Below are positions 1 through 11,945 of a stretch of DNA of 64,000 nt, in pieces (position 1 is the first letter of the stretch; the number at the start of each line of letters is the position of its first letter). The notes beneath the pieces are model-generated. The model saw only the letters and a program-made list of their open reading frames with translations. It ran no database searches and was not told where the DNA came from. Source of the stretch: Codonopsis lanceolata (Eukaryota; Streptophyta; Magnoliopsida; Asterales; Campanulaceae); assembly GCA_013146195.2 (NCBI GenBank), contig CM028379.1, positions 60,771,693 to 60,835,692 on the forward strand, written 5' to 3'. The translations under genes and the position numbers were made by a program.

Positions 1-295
1 AGAATCTTCGCGTCTTCGGGCCGCACCTCACGTGTAAACATATTATTAACTGTAATTGACATTTGGGAAGCACAAATTTGTTGAATTCTTGTGATTTTTG
101 GGTTGTTGGATTTGTTGAGGCGTTAGCAATGTGGATGATTCAGCAATTTGTTCAACGAACTTTCAGTAGGATAGTCCATTAGACTGAATTAAGCCTGATA
201 GAGTGGGATATCATGTGTTGTAAACTTTCTCTGTAGCGAAAAACCAAATCAAATTTATATATTCCAATACTATTTTTTGAAATTGTGGTTTGCAG
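1..295. other. Intronic sequence before the first visible exon
   Basis: AT-rich sequence ending in a T-rich tract and the acceptor TTTGCAG at 289-295. No part of the missing N-terminal half of the oxidoreductase was recognised here, so this is read as intron. Confidence 0.6.
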
Positions 296-2399
296 GTATG
301 TGCTCTTCTTAGTGGAGGAGGGTATGCTGAAAAAGTTTCTGTACCTGCTGCTCAAGTTCTTCCTATTCCATCTAGTGTTTCTTTAAAAGATGCAGCTAGC
401 TTCCCCGAGGTGGCATGCACTTTTTGGTCAACAGTCTTTATGATGAGCCGGCTAGCCGAAGGAGAAACATTCCTGGTACTTTCTAATCGTAGTTTTGTTT
501 TTCCAGAGGTACGACAGGCAGATATGTTTGTTATTGCAATAGTGTGTGCTGAATATAATAGAGTTTTAGATTTTTTGTCTTATTGAAGTTTACTGGTCAC
601 TAGTGCGATTTTTGGCTACTTTTCTCTATTAAGCTCCTCTTTAAAAGTTAACTATTTTTTCTAAAGAGAGATTGCAGTATGAAGTTTATCCTTGAATGTA
701 GTTATTACAACAGAAACTTTAGCCATTCCAGCCCTTTATATTTTATTTTTCTTAACAGTACGAGGTAATTAGAACAACTTAGTATTTGTTAGCTTAGACT
801 TCAAATAGATTGTTAAGTTTTGGGACATCCCATAAATGAAAAAAAGGATTAGGGTGAAGGAGTTTTGGAGGAACATTTTGTGTATAAGCTTGTAGTCCAT
901 TTGAAGCATGTTATAAGTGCCAGGCGGTGGTAAATAACTCTCGATATCCTCCAAATATATATGATCTTTCTCCAGGAATTGAGACGTGTCTACTTGGTTG
1001 AGCATTTGCGAGCAGAGCTACCTACCTCCATTTCACAAATAATAAACAAATAAAATGCTCATTATGGAATTTTGGAATCTTGCCCTTGTGGTATATGGTT
1101 TTGTCTCTTTTTTATGGTAACCTAACATGACATTATGGTTACATTAATAACCAAAAACTCCAACCAAAGCTATTAGCTGAGAAATTGTAAACTTTCAGAT
1201 ACATGGAGGTTCTAGTGCCATTGGCACATTTGCTATTCAAATAGCTAAATACCACGGAGTTAAAGTATTTGTCACTGCAGGTACTCTAGTCATATTGCTA
1301 TTGCTAAATATTTTAGCCACGTTATTGATTCCCTTGATAGTACATAATGGTAAACAATTTTATTCATCAGGTAGTGAGGAAAAATTAGCAGTTTGCAAGG
1401 AGCTTGGTGCTGACGTTTGCATCAACTACAAGACTGAAGATTTTGTAGCACGTGTTAAGGAAGAAACTGGCGGACGAGGTAACCTTTTGTTGTGTTATTC
1501 TAATATTGATTGGACTTGCTCCGCGTTAAGTTGATCATAGCATTGTCCTTTATATTCAATTGTATCAGAACATTTAACCCGACGTCTAACCCGAAATGCC
1601 AAACAACAGGTGTTGATGTTATACTTGATAACATTGGCGGACCTTACTTCCAGAAAAACCTTGACAGCCTAAATATTGATGGAAGGCTTTTCGTCATTGG
1701 CTTTATGGGTGGAATGATCGCAGAAGTTAATCTGGTAGCTTTGCTGGCAAAACGACTTACAGTGCAGGGTATATACACAAACCCTTCATCTATTCATGCA
1801 TGTTACAAGTGTATCATCACTATGGACGTGTCTATTGTGCTGCTGGCAAAATAAATTAGATTCATTTCATAGGCCATGTAGCAGCCAGCCACCATCACAT
1901 TACAATATTACATACCTATCTTTTATTACTTTGAATTTTGAAATGGATTAAGCAAGTAGGTGGTAGACACCACAATAGGATACAAAGGAAGGTCCAGTGC
2001 TCAAAGCTCCCACCACTGGGGTTTGGGAAAGACCTAACATGTACAATTTTACCACGCAAATGAGACTCTTTTTGTAGCCCAGTGAAGATCAAACCTCATA
2101 ATGCAGACTTTTGCTCAAAATAAGTTTATCGCTAAACAGTCATTCTGAGTGTTAGATAAAACTATAGAAGTACAATATCATATCATACCAAAATCAAGAG
2201 AAAAAGAAAGTCAATGTGCCATTATGTTTTTCTGTAACTATTGTAGTTTAAATGAAACAATGATTGCCTTCACTGAATTTACCTTCACCAACTATCTTTT
2301 TCTGATGTGCTCTTGCAATGATATAATGTGGACACCAAGGTTATATATGTATGTGCTAGTAAATTGCTTAAAATTCACCTTTGCGAACTATATTTAAAA

Positions 2400-2439
<40 letters not shown>

Positions 2440-2954
2440 CATCCGCATCTCTGGTATATTGTATAGTTAGTATGACATTGACCCCCCCTCTCTCTCTAAG
2501 GCTTATATTTTCATGAGTTGTTTCCTTTGTTATAGCTTTTTTATTCATTCATTTTAATTTTAATTTTTTAATATTCTCTTCTTTGGATGAGGCGACGAGT
2601 ATCTTGTCTGTGAGTTACGTCTAGTATATTGTTTAGTTAGTATGAAACTGACTCTCCATCATGTCTTGTATATTGTATAGTTAGAATGAAACTGCTGTGT
2701 GTGTGTTATGTCTTAGTGTATTGTATAGTTAGTATGAAACTGACTCTCCAAATGCAGCCGCTGGTTTTCGGAACAGAAGTCTGGAAAACAAAGCTCAGAT
2801 TGTGAGCGAGGTCGAGAAGAACGTTTGGCCAGCGATCATGGCTGGGAAGGTTAAACCTGTGGTTTACAAGTATCTACCACTATCTGAAGCAGCAGAGGGC
2901 CACAGGCTCATGGAAAGCAGCCAACACATTGGGAAGATACTCCTCCTAGCATGA
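296..2954 (+). CDS. PIG3/TP53I3-like quinone oxidoreductase, 3' five exons (gene starts before the window)
   Basis: NAD(P)H-dependent quinone/zeta-crystallin-type reductase of the MDR superfamily, a likely soluble enzyme reducing quinones or reactive carbonyls. Five exons read in one continuous frame: 296-475, 1199-1280, 1371-1478, 1610-1768 and 2758-2954 (stop TGA 2952-2954), each with AG/GT borders. Visible landmarks are the segment CALLSGGGYAEKV, then FPEVACTFWSTVF, the Rossmann cofactor loop HGGSSAIG at the start of the second exon, KELGADVCINYKTEDF, and the family C-terminus SSQHIGKILLLA. The usual loop is GGSSGIG; here the second Gly is Ala, a mild change. The N-terminal ~85 residues (GroES-like half) must lie upstream; bases 1-295 look like intron. 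Introns of 723, 90, 131 and 989 bp; the last contains poly(A)/(TA)n and short tandem repeats. Nothing interrupts the frame, so the gene is probably functional. Family assignment is confident; substrate is not known. Confidence 0.9.
2396..2440. repeat. Poly(A)-(TA)n microsatellite in intron
   Basis: A run of about 22 A followed by about 11 TA units inside the last intron of the oxidoreductase gene. The A-run next to TA repeats could be the tail of an old retroposed sequence, but no body is recognisable upstream. Confidence 0.85.
2624..2750 (+). repeat. Three tandem ~44-49 bp repeats abutting a splice acceptor
   Basis: Three copies of a unit beginning GTATATTGTATAGTTAG and ending ATGAAACTGACTCTCC start at about 2624, 2668 and 2717; a more diverged copy lies at about 2455. 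The last copy ends 7 bases before the last-exon boundary (AATGCAG, exon from 2758), so the acceptor's upstream tract is made of repeat sequence. Confidence 0.7.
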
Positions 2955-3664
2955 AACCACATGTTGTAGGTGGTCCAATGTCTTTACGTGACTTCTTCAA
3001 GAGCTATTTGTTACCATATATATGAGTCTAGGTAAACTTTTGTTCTTCATTTGTTTTCATTTTGTGTAGGCCTTGTCAGACTGTTGTTTGTATGGTCAGT
3101 ATCAAATCTGCAGATGATTATAAAAGTTAGCCGGTTTGGACCTTGTAATATAAAACCCAATATGAACTTGGCTAGAAGGTTTAAAACTTCTTTGTGAGTT
3201 AATTGTGCTCGAGGAGATGATTTGTTTGTTGAGTAGAGCTATGTATCAATATAGTCTTCCCTTTTCCCTCTCATTGTTTTTTGGGTGTCTTTTGACATCA
3301 CTAATAAGCCTTTGGTCAAATTTTGGAACTAGGAGGCCGCCGTAGTTCTAACTTCCACCAAATAACAATGCAGGTTTGCAGTCAAATACCTTGCACCGAG
3401 TCTATAGTCCATACTGAAATATATGCGGAGGAGACGAAGCGAGAAGGGCACTGCGATTTTATTTTTACCGGACCAAATAACCCTAAAATTCTAGAGGGAA
3501 TGCTGCTATTCCTACTCCACAATTCAGCCGAGGGATGTCTTGCTTTATTTCATTTGTGCATAATTCTCTACACTGGAATCTGGATTGTTGGAAAGTGAAG
3601 TGGAACGACAACACTCTTTTCTTAGGCATTTGTTGCGTGTATTAAAAACTTTTTTTTTTTTTTT
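2955..3664. other. 3' UTR and intergenic sequence of the oxidoreductase gene
   Basis: Follows the stop codon. Contains AT-rich sequence with several possible plant polyadenylation signals around 3100-3160 (for example TATAAAA and AATATAAAA). A short open frame at 3323-3598 has no family features and is not called. A T-run lies at 3650-3673. Confidence 0.5.
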
Positions 3665-3835
3665 TTTTTTTTTGAGATGTTTTAGACCATCTCCAAGGAT
3701 GCTTTAAAACTTCAAATTTGAAGGATTTTTCCACTGTTGCAAGCTCCAACAGCCACTTCAATTCTTCTTCAAATTTGAAGTTTGTGATTTTGCGCTTCAA
3801 ATCCAGCGCACAATGTTGATACTTCATTTTCCCTC
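3665..3835 (-). mobile_element. Terminal region of a PIF/Harbinger-like relic
   Basis: The sequence carries the features of plant Harbinger subterminal regions: ACCATCTCCAAGGATGC, GCTCCAACAGCC and the self-complementary TTCAAATTTGAAG twice. It lies about 300 bp beyond the end of a reverse-strand ORF1 relic, the expected arrangement for a minus-oriented element. A matching opposite terminus was not found, so the element is truncated or decayed. Confidence 0.45.
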
Positions 3836-4144
3836 TCCTATTTTTTTTTTGTTTAAGTAATTATTTTATGTTTTATGTTTTCTTTATTATTGTTAGTTTA
3901 GTTGTTTAATTTAAATACCACTTTGAGATGTTTTGGTTTAAATAATACAAAAAATTAATTTAATTATTTATATTTATATTGTTAGTTATTAGTTATATAT
4001 AATATTAAAATTATTTATGATAAAGTTTATAAATATTAGACATTAATAAAAAAATGAAAATTACATAACATTAAATTAAATCACACAACATACATATTAA
4101 TAATATTAATACTAATACAAATTATGCAATAACTATCAATTTTA

Positions 4145-4438
4145 CTAATAATCCGATAGATCATTTCCAGATGGTCCAATGTTTTGGAAGTACTGTCCAA
4201 AAGCATTCGGATTAGGTTGCATGAGCTGTTGATCAGTCTTTTTTTGCAGAATCCTTGCCCTTTCACTTAGAATATATGCTCGTGTTTCCGGATCATTAAC
4301 AGAGTTGATATCTTTTATCATTATTTTGAACTCGTGTCGTTGTTCTTGTAGATCATTTCTCTTTTGTAGCATATCATTTTTTTTTGTGTAGTACTTCCAC
4401 CAATTCGGTTGTTGTTTGTTGTACGCCTTCCGCAGCAA
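4145..4438 (-). pseudogene. PIF/Harbinger ORF1-like (SANT/NAM-associated) C-terminal fragment
   Basis: Reverse-strand open frame of 97 residues. It runs from a W-K-Y-Y segment through a charged helical stretch (LQEQRHEFKIMIKDI), then DPETRAYILSERARILQKK and ends in a Gln/Pro/Asn-rich tail. This order is the C-terminal part of the DNA-binding helper protein (ORF1) of plant PIF/Harbinger transposons and their domesticated relatives. The N-terminal SANT/Myb part and the DDE transposase are missing. It may still be open by chance over its short length; no host gene with this structure is implied. In an intact element ORF1 helps the transposase enter the nucleus and bind the ends. Confidence 0.55.
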
Positions 4439-4499
4439 CTATGTTATTGTCTTCTTGTTTTCTCTTCAGTTTTGCTTCTTTTTTTTTTTATCCCAATTG

Positions 4500-5017
<518 letters not shown>

Positions 5018-5064
5018 ACACCCTCAAGAACACATTCAAAGTGTTATATTATAAATCGATTTTT

Positions 5065-5140
5065 AAAACCTAAGACTTTGAAGATTAATAAAGCAATAGA
5101 ATATAATATTGCTTTGTTAATCTTTAAAGTCTTAGGTTTT
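5065..5140. repeat. Near-perfect 34-bp inverted repeat (hairpin)
   Basis: Arms 5065-5098 and 5107-5140 are reverse complements with 2 mismatches, separated by 8 bases. The transcript would fold into a long stem like those of young microRNA-type or MITE-derived hairpins. No longer terminal repeats were found around it. Confidence 0.85.
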
Positions 5141-5587
5141 GAAGGGTCAAACATACTCCATTGATGGGGATGAGATATTTTGTTGAATAGCGTACCACTC
5201 ATGGAACCACGGAACAAAATAGGTAACTTTTTGAGCTTGTTCTAAAGTCTCGTAATAGATTCTTTTAATAATTTGTTGTTCTTCTGTATTAAAAGCTTCG
5301 AAGAACCAATTCTTAAAATCTTCATATATTTGATTTTGGAATTCTAAATATATATATATATGAGATATTTTCACTACATTTTGTACTTATCCACTACATT
5401 ATTGATTATTGTATTAAATAACTACCTATTTGGGCGAATCAACCCCTTTAATAACATGCTTATATTAAGTCAACTAATAAAGTTATTTTTCTAATTATCT
5501 TCTAATATTACTTTTTAGTTCATGAGATCGACGAACACCATAATTATTCTATTTTCATTCTCACTTTTTGAAAAAAAAATTAATTAA
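5141..5587. other. AT-rich spacer
   Basis: A 75-residue reverse-strand open frame at 5147-5374 (rich in Tyr, Phe, Glu) begins just after the hairpin but matches no family I know. Otherwise no feature. Confidence 0.4.
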
Positions 5588-5750
5588 TTTTTTGGTCCCT
5601 CGACTTTACATAAATCATTTATTTGGTTCTTATACTAAAAAAATAATTTGTTTGGTCCTACATGTTGACATTTACCATCAGATTCTCCCTCACTCAGTTA
5701 CTGTTAATATTTTCATTTTATTTTGTTAGAAAATATCCAAACTACCCTTA
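5588..5750 (+). repeat. Left terminal inverted repeat of the long-TIR element
   Basis: Pairs with the reverse complement of 7517-7678 over its whole length with scattered mismatches, from the T-run to ATCCAAACTACCCTTA, after which the two sides diverge abruptly. Confidence 0.85.
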
Positions 5751-5849
5751 TCACTCATCAACCTTCTTTTTCTTCTTCTCTCATCTCCTTCATTTCTGCC
5801 CTATTATCTCAAAAAATCAATACAACAGACCCAAAAAATGTCCACATAT

Positions 5850-6720
5850 CTGCCTCTACATCTGTCAACGCATTCTCATCATTCTCTCCTCGATCCCTTC
5901 TTCAACCCCAAAATACCCTTAGACAATTTCTTATGCAACCCACCAAAATTGGTCCCTTTTCTGGCCGTCTTCTTCAAATGTTCAGCTACAGAATCAGCTG
6001 TCATAATGCAACTGGGCCTCTTGGGTTTTATAGCTGACCAGTTTTCCATGAATTTCTTGACCAAGGAGGTCGAATTTGCTCATTATTTAAAAGGGTTTTG
6101 TCTTTACCATGGTGGAAGATAGCTCCGGTGGGTGGTGATGGCAGGCGACAGCAGCGGGTTTCGCGGGGGTTTGATGAATTCAGATGAAAATGATGGGTCC
6201 GAATGAGTTGAGGACAGGGTGTTGAATGGCGTGTAGCGAGATGATGGTTTAGAAGATGACATATTTGGTTGCAGGGGAGAGATTGATGGTGGGTTTGAGG
6301 AGAGATTAGTGCTTGATTTGTAGGGTTTGGAGATTGAATTTGAGCAAATTACCAGAAGCCAACACATGTTGTGGCGACCCTACCCCCACCTCTACCTTTC
6401 AATTGCAACAATGGAGGTCCGTCTAATATCTGTGTCACCAGATTCGTGCCTTCACCTAACACTGTGAGTCGATTTGGAATATGATGAGAGAGATTTGCCT
6501 AGGATTGTGAATAATTGAAGTTGGTGGTGTTCCCAAAGGGGAATAATGGAAGTGATAAAGGGATTTGCAGGGAGAGAAAGAGGGTTTCACTTAAGAGAAG
6601 ATGAAAGATCGAGCAGTAATAGCGGCCATTGCTATCACTGATGATGAGTTTCAAGCCTCATCTTGAGGTCAAATCCCGACTGAAAGAACTGTAAGTCTCT
6701 TATCAAAGGGGAGATGGGGC
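5850..6720. other. G+C-richer interior of the long-TIR element, possible captured sequence
   Basis: Overlapping short open frames occur on both strands, including a basic, Lys-rich reverse-strand frame at 5879-6064 and a Ser/Pro-rich one at 6104-6367. None is long enough or familiar enough to name. The composition contrasts with the AT-rich flanks, as in Pack-MULEs, but no donor gene was recognised. Confidence 0.35.
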
Positions 6721-7516
6721 TCTTCTTTCTTTGAGCAGCTCCAGTGGACATTTTGTAAACCTTTTGGCCAAATTATCAACCGGTTGAAACTTTTATTCTC
6801 CATTGGAGATCATGACATGACATCAACCGGTTGTAAATTTACAACCGGTTGAAACAACAACTCATTTATTACATTGTTGACTTTCCTATACTTTCATTCA
6901 TTTTTCTACCATTTTTTTCTATCATTTTTTTTGTTACTATTTTTTGTTTTTTTTTTCAAATTTATCCTATAAATTTTCCTATAAATAGATTTGTAAAAAA
7001 AATCATTTCATTCTTCCAAACTTACATTACTTTTATAAATAGATTTGTAAATTTTTCCATTATATTATGCAACTTCAATTATAATTTGTATGATTTTATG
7101 TTGATTTAATTCATTAAGATCTATATTGTTACATCGATATTTTGAATTACTAATAATTATTTATGAATAAAAATATTTTTTTCAAAGATAAAATTTAAAA
7201 ATATATAAATTATTTTTTGGACATATTATATTTGTTTTAAAAATATTTATGTTTTAAAACGATATATTTATTTTTGAAAATAAATGTATATTGGGAAATA
7301 ATAAAATATTTATGGGGCTTATAAAACTTTTTATGGGTTTATGTATTGTGGAGAATAAGTTTATAAAGAAAAGCGATCTAGCGGTTAAACCTTTTTGGAT
7401 GCCAGAAACCAATTCACAATCGAATCCATTATGGTGTGAAGAATAGAAACTAATTCATGCGAGCCTCTGTCTTCGAGGCAGTGTAAATGGTTGATTATTA
7501 ATAAATACAAGGCATA

Positions 7517-7678
7517 TAAGGGTAGTTTGGATATTTTCTAACAAAATCAGACGAAAATATTAACGGTAACGGGGTGGGGGGAATCTGATGGTAAATGTCA
7601 ACATGTAGGATCAAACGAATTATTTTTTTAGTATATGGAACAAATAAATGATTTATGTAAAGTCGATGGACCAAAAAA
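7517..7678 (-). repeat. Right terminal inverted repeat of the long-TIR element
   Basis: Reverse complement of 5588-5750, starting TAAGGGTAGTTTGGATAT and ending GGACCAAAAAA. Confidence 0.85.
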
Positions 7679-7847
7679 TTAATTAAATCTTTTTTAAATG
7701 ATTAATCAATTATGTTTATGATTGGAGTTATCTTGCATAATTAAAAATTTAATATCATAAAGACAATTTTTGTTAACCAAAACTTTAGAAAATGAGGTCT
7801 TTAGTTATTGAAAAGATAATTAAAAGTAAGATTTGCAGGATATATTT

Positions 7848-7911
7848 GTAAAACATTTATCCAATAGTAAAATCAAAGTGTAAAACATTTATCCAATAGT
7901 AAAATCAAAGT
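7848..7911. repeat. 32-bp perfect tandem duplication
   Basis: Two identical adjacent copies of a unit starting GTAAAACATTTATCC, at 7848-7879 and 7880-7911. Confidence 0.95.
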
Positions 7912-9189
7912 GTGAAATATTATCGTAAAATTTAAAACCTTTTGTCTACTTTCACATTTTAATTCTTGAGTTCATTGAAACCAATATTCAATATAACATA
8001 CACTTGCCATATTGCTACTATTGAATTGAATTTTAAAAATAGTATTATTTGACCTAAATATAAATTATTTTATTGTGATTTTAAAATATCAAATATTTTC
8101 TAAAATTTTGGTACGTATACATGCCTTAACTATATCATTTTTATATTAATATGAGACATTAGTCGTAAATAAAATGGATTAAATATATTTATTACCCATA
8201 AATAATAATTACCTAGTTTGTTGAGATTAAAAATGTATTTTGAAAAATATAGAAATAAAATTATCCAGTTTGTTGAGAATAAATAAGTAATTTGAAAATA
8301 AAACATGTATTGACTTCAAATGACAAGTATGTGAAGAATGCCCTGGGGGTAGAGCATGTCAGTCTCGTTCGATCCCTTCTCCCTTGTGAAAAAAAAGTAT
8401 GTTCAAAAGTATAATTACTTAATAAAATAATTAACCAATGAGATAGTGGACTATAAAAAATATAGTAGAAATAGCCCCTTATATATATCAGCCATTCACA
8501 AGCAACGAGTACTCGTTATTTTTGCTCAAGCTTGGTTCATACCTTGTTGAGTTAGAGTTGAGCCTTCTAGGAGCCGCTCCCGAGCTTATTTGCAAACAAC
8601 TCGGTTTATTTGCGGCGCCATATTGTAGTAACTTAGTTGGGATACTTATTATTATTATTATTATTTTCCTCCCATCGAATAGCACGGCCATCCCCAGGGA
8701 CGGGATACTTATTTCATTTTCCATAAAAATAAAAAATATAATGAATTCGCTGAACATTTTTCATAAAAATATTCGGCTAATATATAGAGAGTTAACATTA
8801 CACAAATGTTCGCTTGGTTCCGACCGAACATCTGAGTAATGTTCTTTTGATGGTGATTGAACATTTCACAGTGAAGAGTTTATTTTTTTGAAAAAAAACG
8901 ATGATTTATAGAATTTTAAACATAAAATGGTTAGAATTGTTTGTTTTTGCTCCATGCTTGATTCTTTGGCACCAGGATCGAAGGTTGTTGAAGATTTTGA
9001 AAGGTTGTTGGGAAGAAAACTTTTAATAATTGTTCAAAAATCTATGTAAATGTGTAGGGAAGAAGGGAGTATATTTGTTAGGGTGAGCTAGGAGTTTTGA
9101 TAGAAACTAGATTTCGTGTCCGTGCCTATGACACGGTATCAGTATGGAGATGATCAGTGTATGAAATGAGCATGATGCGAATAAATTAA
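7912..9189. other. Intergenic AT-rich sequence
   Basis: No gene recognised. Contains an (ATT)n run at about 8647-8667 and, at 8349-8380, a fragment resembling a pol III box B (GTTCGATCCC) with no convincing box A. Open frames on both strands near 8490-8840 are mutual shadows without family features. Confidence 0.45.
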
Positions 9190-9191
9190 TA

Positions 9192-9449
9192 CTCCCTCCG
9201 TCCCTAAATTATCGTCCTCCTTTCCTTTTTCGTCCGTCCCAAAATAATTGTCCACTTTGAAACTTACCTTTTTAGAATATCACTTTTACCACTTTACCCT
9301 TACTTTTTCATTCTACTTTAATTATGGGCCACATATACATGGGCATTAAAGGAAACTACACATTAAACCAATATAAATAATCAAGTCAATTACTTTTTCT
9401 TAAACTGTGCGCCGGGTCAAACAGGACAATTATTTAGGGACGGAGGGAG
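9192..9449. mobile_element. Stowaway-like MITE, copy 1
   Basis: 258-bp element with inverted ends CTCCCTCCGTCCC...GGGACGGAGGGAG, flanked by TA on both sides (9190-9191 and 9450-9451), the signature of Tc1/mariner-derived Stowaway elements. Two relatives occur at 20035-20292 and, in reverse, 16821-18999. Confidence 0.9.
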
Positions 9450-9451
9450 TA

Positions 9452-10730
9452 TATGTTTGAGATTTTTTAGGGGTCGGATCAATGTAAACTACACAAAGCA
9501 AAGACGTCATCCCAAAAAATAAAGAAAAACACATTTTATTGGCTATAAAATTTTGTAACTCATCCTAAAAGAGTATAATTAAATATCCAAAAGCATTCTC
9601 TCTCACACACACTAACCCAACACCTGTAAATTGAAATATAAACTTAAAAATGAAAATCTCAGACAAAAACCATAAAATAAATTAAATGAGACGATGTAAA
9701 CTAACAATAGACTAATCAAAATCGAAATCACAAAGATTTCAGACCAATAAGAGAAAATTAGCACAATTTTTTTAAAAAGAAAAAAATTAAAAATACAAAT
9801 ATTTAAAATTAAAAAAATTAATTACAAAACTTATGAACAATTTTTTTAAATAAACTAAATCTAGGCTAGACAAAAATTAAATTGAGATTTCAGTTGATTA
9901 CGATAACAATCAATTAAGAAAATAGAAACTAAATATTTGTAAAACAGTAAATCTAGGCCGCACAAAAATAAAAGAATAAATTAGAGATAGTCATGGAGAA
10001 AAACTAGATAATTAAACCAATAAAATCTTAGTAAAACAATAAATGTCTAGTAAAATCGTAAAATAGTAAACGTAAAATAGTAAATCTTATTTAAAGAATG
10101 TGTTGGTGGATTGAGCTGTTAGAGAGTAAAACTCTTTTTACGAACTAAGATCCTTAGACGATCTTACGGATACCTACTCTAGAAGTAATGCCACCATCAC
10201 AGGCATGATAGAGATAGAGCTGATAGCATTCTATGACTCACGCACTACTAATGAGCTTAATTAGTGGTTTTGATATAGTCAAACATATCTTTACTTAGTT
10301 TTGGAGATTTGTTTTGTACTCGGTATATATTGTAATCACTGTAATAGGTGAACTCGTGAACTCAAGGAAGAAATATACTATCGTTATTCCCTCTCCCAAT
10401 TCAATACATATGGCCCCTTTTCATTCACTGATCATAAATTAAGAAGGATACATAAACTAAAAATTGAAATATTTTTTTCCTTCAACTTTTGTTAGGTTTA
10501 CAACAACTTGAGCCACACTATTTAATAAGTTGACGGTAGGGGGAAGTTTGGCAATCTGCATGCTTCCTTATATATATAAAGTTGACTTATTTTTGGACTT
10601 GAAATGCAGAATTCTTCAAAATGGCTATGGTTTGGCCAATGAACACCACTAAGCAACAAGAAGTCTTCAAACATAGCTTGGTTAAATTCACACTTTCATT
10701 GCTAGATGTATGATCTTGTTAATCACAAGT
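9452..10730. other. Intergenic region upstream of the root-cap gene
   Basis: Mostly AT-rich. The part around 10120-10400 resembles an LTR R-U5 end (TCGGTATATATTGTAATCAC followed by a T-rich end), but no partner or target duplication was found. The last 300 bp probably hold the promoter of the downstream gene. Confidence 0.4.
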
Positions 10731-10734
10731 CCCC

Positions 10735-10743
10735 TATATATAA
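10735..10743 (+). promoter_or_regulatory. TATA box of the root-cap gene
   Basis: TATATATAA, 80 bp upstream of the start codon at 10823, a usual spacing for a plant gene with a short 5' leader. Confidence 0.65.
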
Positions 10744-10822
10744 GAAGCACGAGGGTTAGCTAAATCTCGTACCGTTTTAAGTCTTCCATTTCGCTCGCTA
10801 GTTAAAACGCCAATTTTCAAAT

Positions 10823-11945
10823 ATGAAGAGCATTCAATCTCTGCTGATCACTCTCTTCTTGTTTGTCTCGTTGGCGTTGATGCAAACAGGAGCCACCTCA
10901 GTGAAACGCGGGCATGTGACATGCAAAAACCGCAGGAGCAAATGCTTTCTGAAGCGGATAACGTGCCCCCGTCAGTGCCCACAGGTACAACCTAAAGACC
11001 CCAAGGCCAAAGCATGCTTTCTTGATTGTTACTCTCCCAAATGCGAAGCTGTCTGTAAAAGTAAGATGATTCCAATTAAATTTTCTACAATTGTCATTTG
11101 TATGTACATTTGTAAGTTGCCGGTACTAAACTATGTTTTGTTTACATTTAACAGCTCGTAAACCAAATTGCAATGGCCATGGAGCAGCTTGTTATGACCC
11201 GCGTTTCATAGGTGGCGATGGGATTGTTTTCTACTTTCATGGTAGGAGTAACGAGCATTTCAGCTTAATATCCGATGCCAGTCTCCAAATAAATGCTCGT
11301 TTCATTGGACTTAGACCTCAAGGCAGAACGCGAGACTACACTTGGATCCAAGCCTTGGGCTTCATGTTTGGCTCACATAGTTTCACTCTTGAAGCCACTA
11401 AAGCAGAAATTTGGAACAATGAACATGATCATTTGAGATTCTCCTATGATGGAACAGATTTATTGATCCCGGAAGGCCATTTATCAGAATGGAGTTCAAT
11501 TGAAGGTGATCTACACGTAGAGAGGACTTCTACTAGAAATAGTGTAACGGTAACAATATCAGAAATGGTTGAGGTATCGGTCAATGTGGTTCCTGTGACT
11601 GAAGAAGATAGTAAGATACACAACTATCAGATTCCTTCTAATGATAGTTTTGCACATTTAGAGGTACAATTCCGATTCTTTGGGCTATCGACAAAAGTCG
11701 AGGGGATTCTCGGAAGGACTTACCAGCCAGATTTTGAGAATCCGGCAAAGCCGGGAGTTGAGATGGCGGTGGTTGGTGGGGAGGACAAGTATTGGACTAG
11801 TTCACTGCTCTCTGCAGATTGTGATTCTTGTTTGTTCTCTAACAGCAGAATTGTGGAAGGAGAAAGCTCGTTGGCGATGGGATATGGCACAGTTGATTGT
11901 ACTGGTGGAATTAGCGGCGGGAACGGAATAATGTGCAAGAAATGA
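10823..11945 (+). CDS. Root cap / LEA-related secreted protein
   Basis: Two exons, 10823-11060 and 11155-11945, give 342 residues; the intron has GTAAGA and AACAG borders. Residues 1 to about 26 are a hydrophobic signal peptide (LLITLFLFVSLALM). A short Cys-rich segment follows (about ten Cys in residues 33-80, with CPRQCP and CFLDCY), then the root cap domain beginning CNGHGAACYDPRFIGGDG and GIVFYFHG, with WIQALGFMFGSH in its middle, and a Cys-containing C-terminal end. This is the architecture of plant root cap/LEA-related proteins, which are secreted and often expressed in root tips or under stress; molecular function is unknown. The frame is intact with a proper start, so the gene is probably active. 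The lone neighbours are repeats. Confidence 0.93.

Larger units (their letters stand above)
5588..7678. mobile_element. 2.1-kb long-TIR DNA transposon, MULE-like, non-autonomous
   Basis: Two ~163-bp inverted repeats bound this block. Outer ends are TTTTTTGGTCC...GGACCAAAAAA, flanked on each side by TTAATTAA, which may be an 8-bp target duplication or, since it is palindromic, part of the terminus. Long TIRs are typical of Mutator-like elements, but no transposase is present and the duplication length does not settle the superfamily. The interior at about 5830-6720 is richer in G+C than its surroundings and may be captured gene sequence. The segment 6730-7400 contains the CAACCGGTTG motif three times and may be a further MITE. 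Confidence 0.7.

Noticed and set aside
3323..3598. 91-residue + strand open frame
   Set aside because: No start context, domain or family resemblance; lies in the 3' flank of the oxidoreductase gene.
5147..5374. 75-residue minus-strand frame rich in aromatic and acidic residues
   Set aside because: Looked protein-like (possible relic), but I recognise no family and one end lies beside the hairpin; not called.
6730..7400. Possible nested MITE with CAACCGGTTG motifs
   Set aside because: GAGCAGCTCCAGTGG resembles a Harbinger end, but no matching opposite end was found.
8349..8380. Possible tRNA or SINE fragment (GTTCGATCCC)
   Set aside because: Only a box B-like stretch; no box A and no cloverleaf.
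10120..10400. Possible solo LTR
   Set aside because: The end looks LTR-like, but no TG start, partner or target duplication was found.
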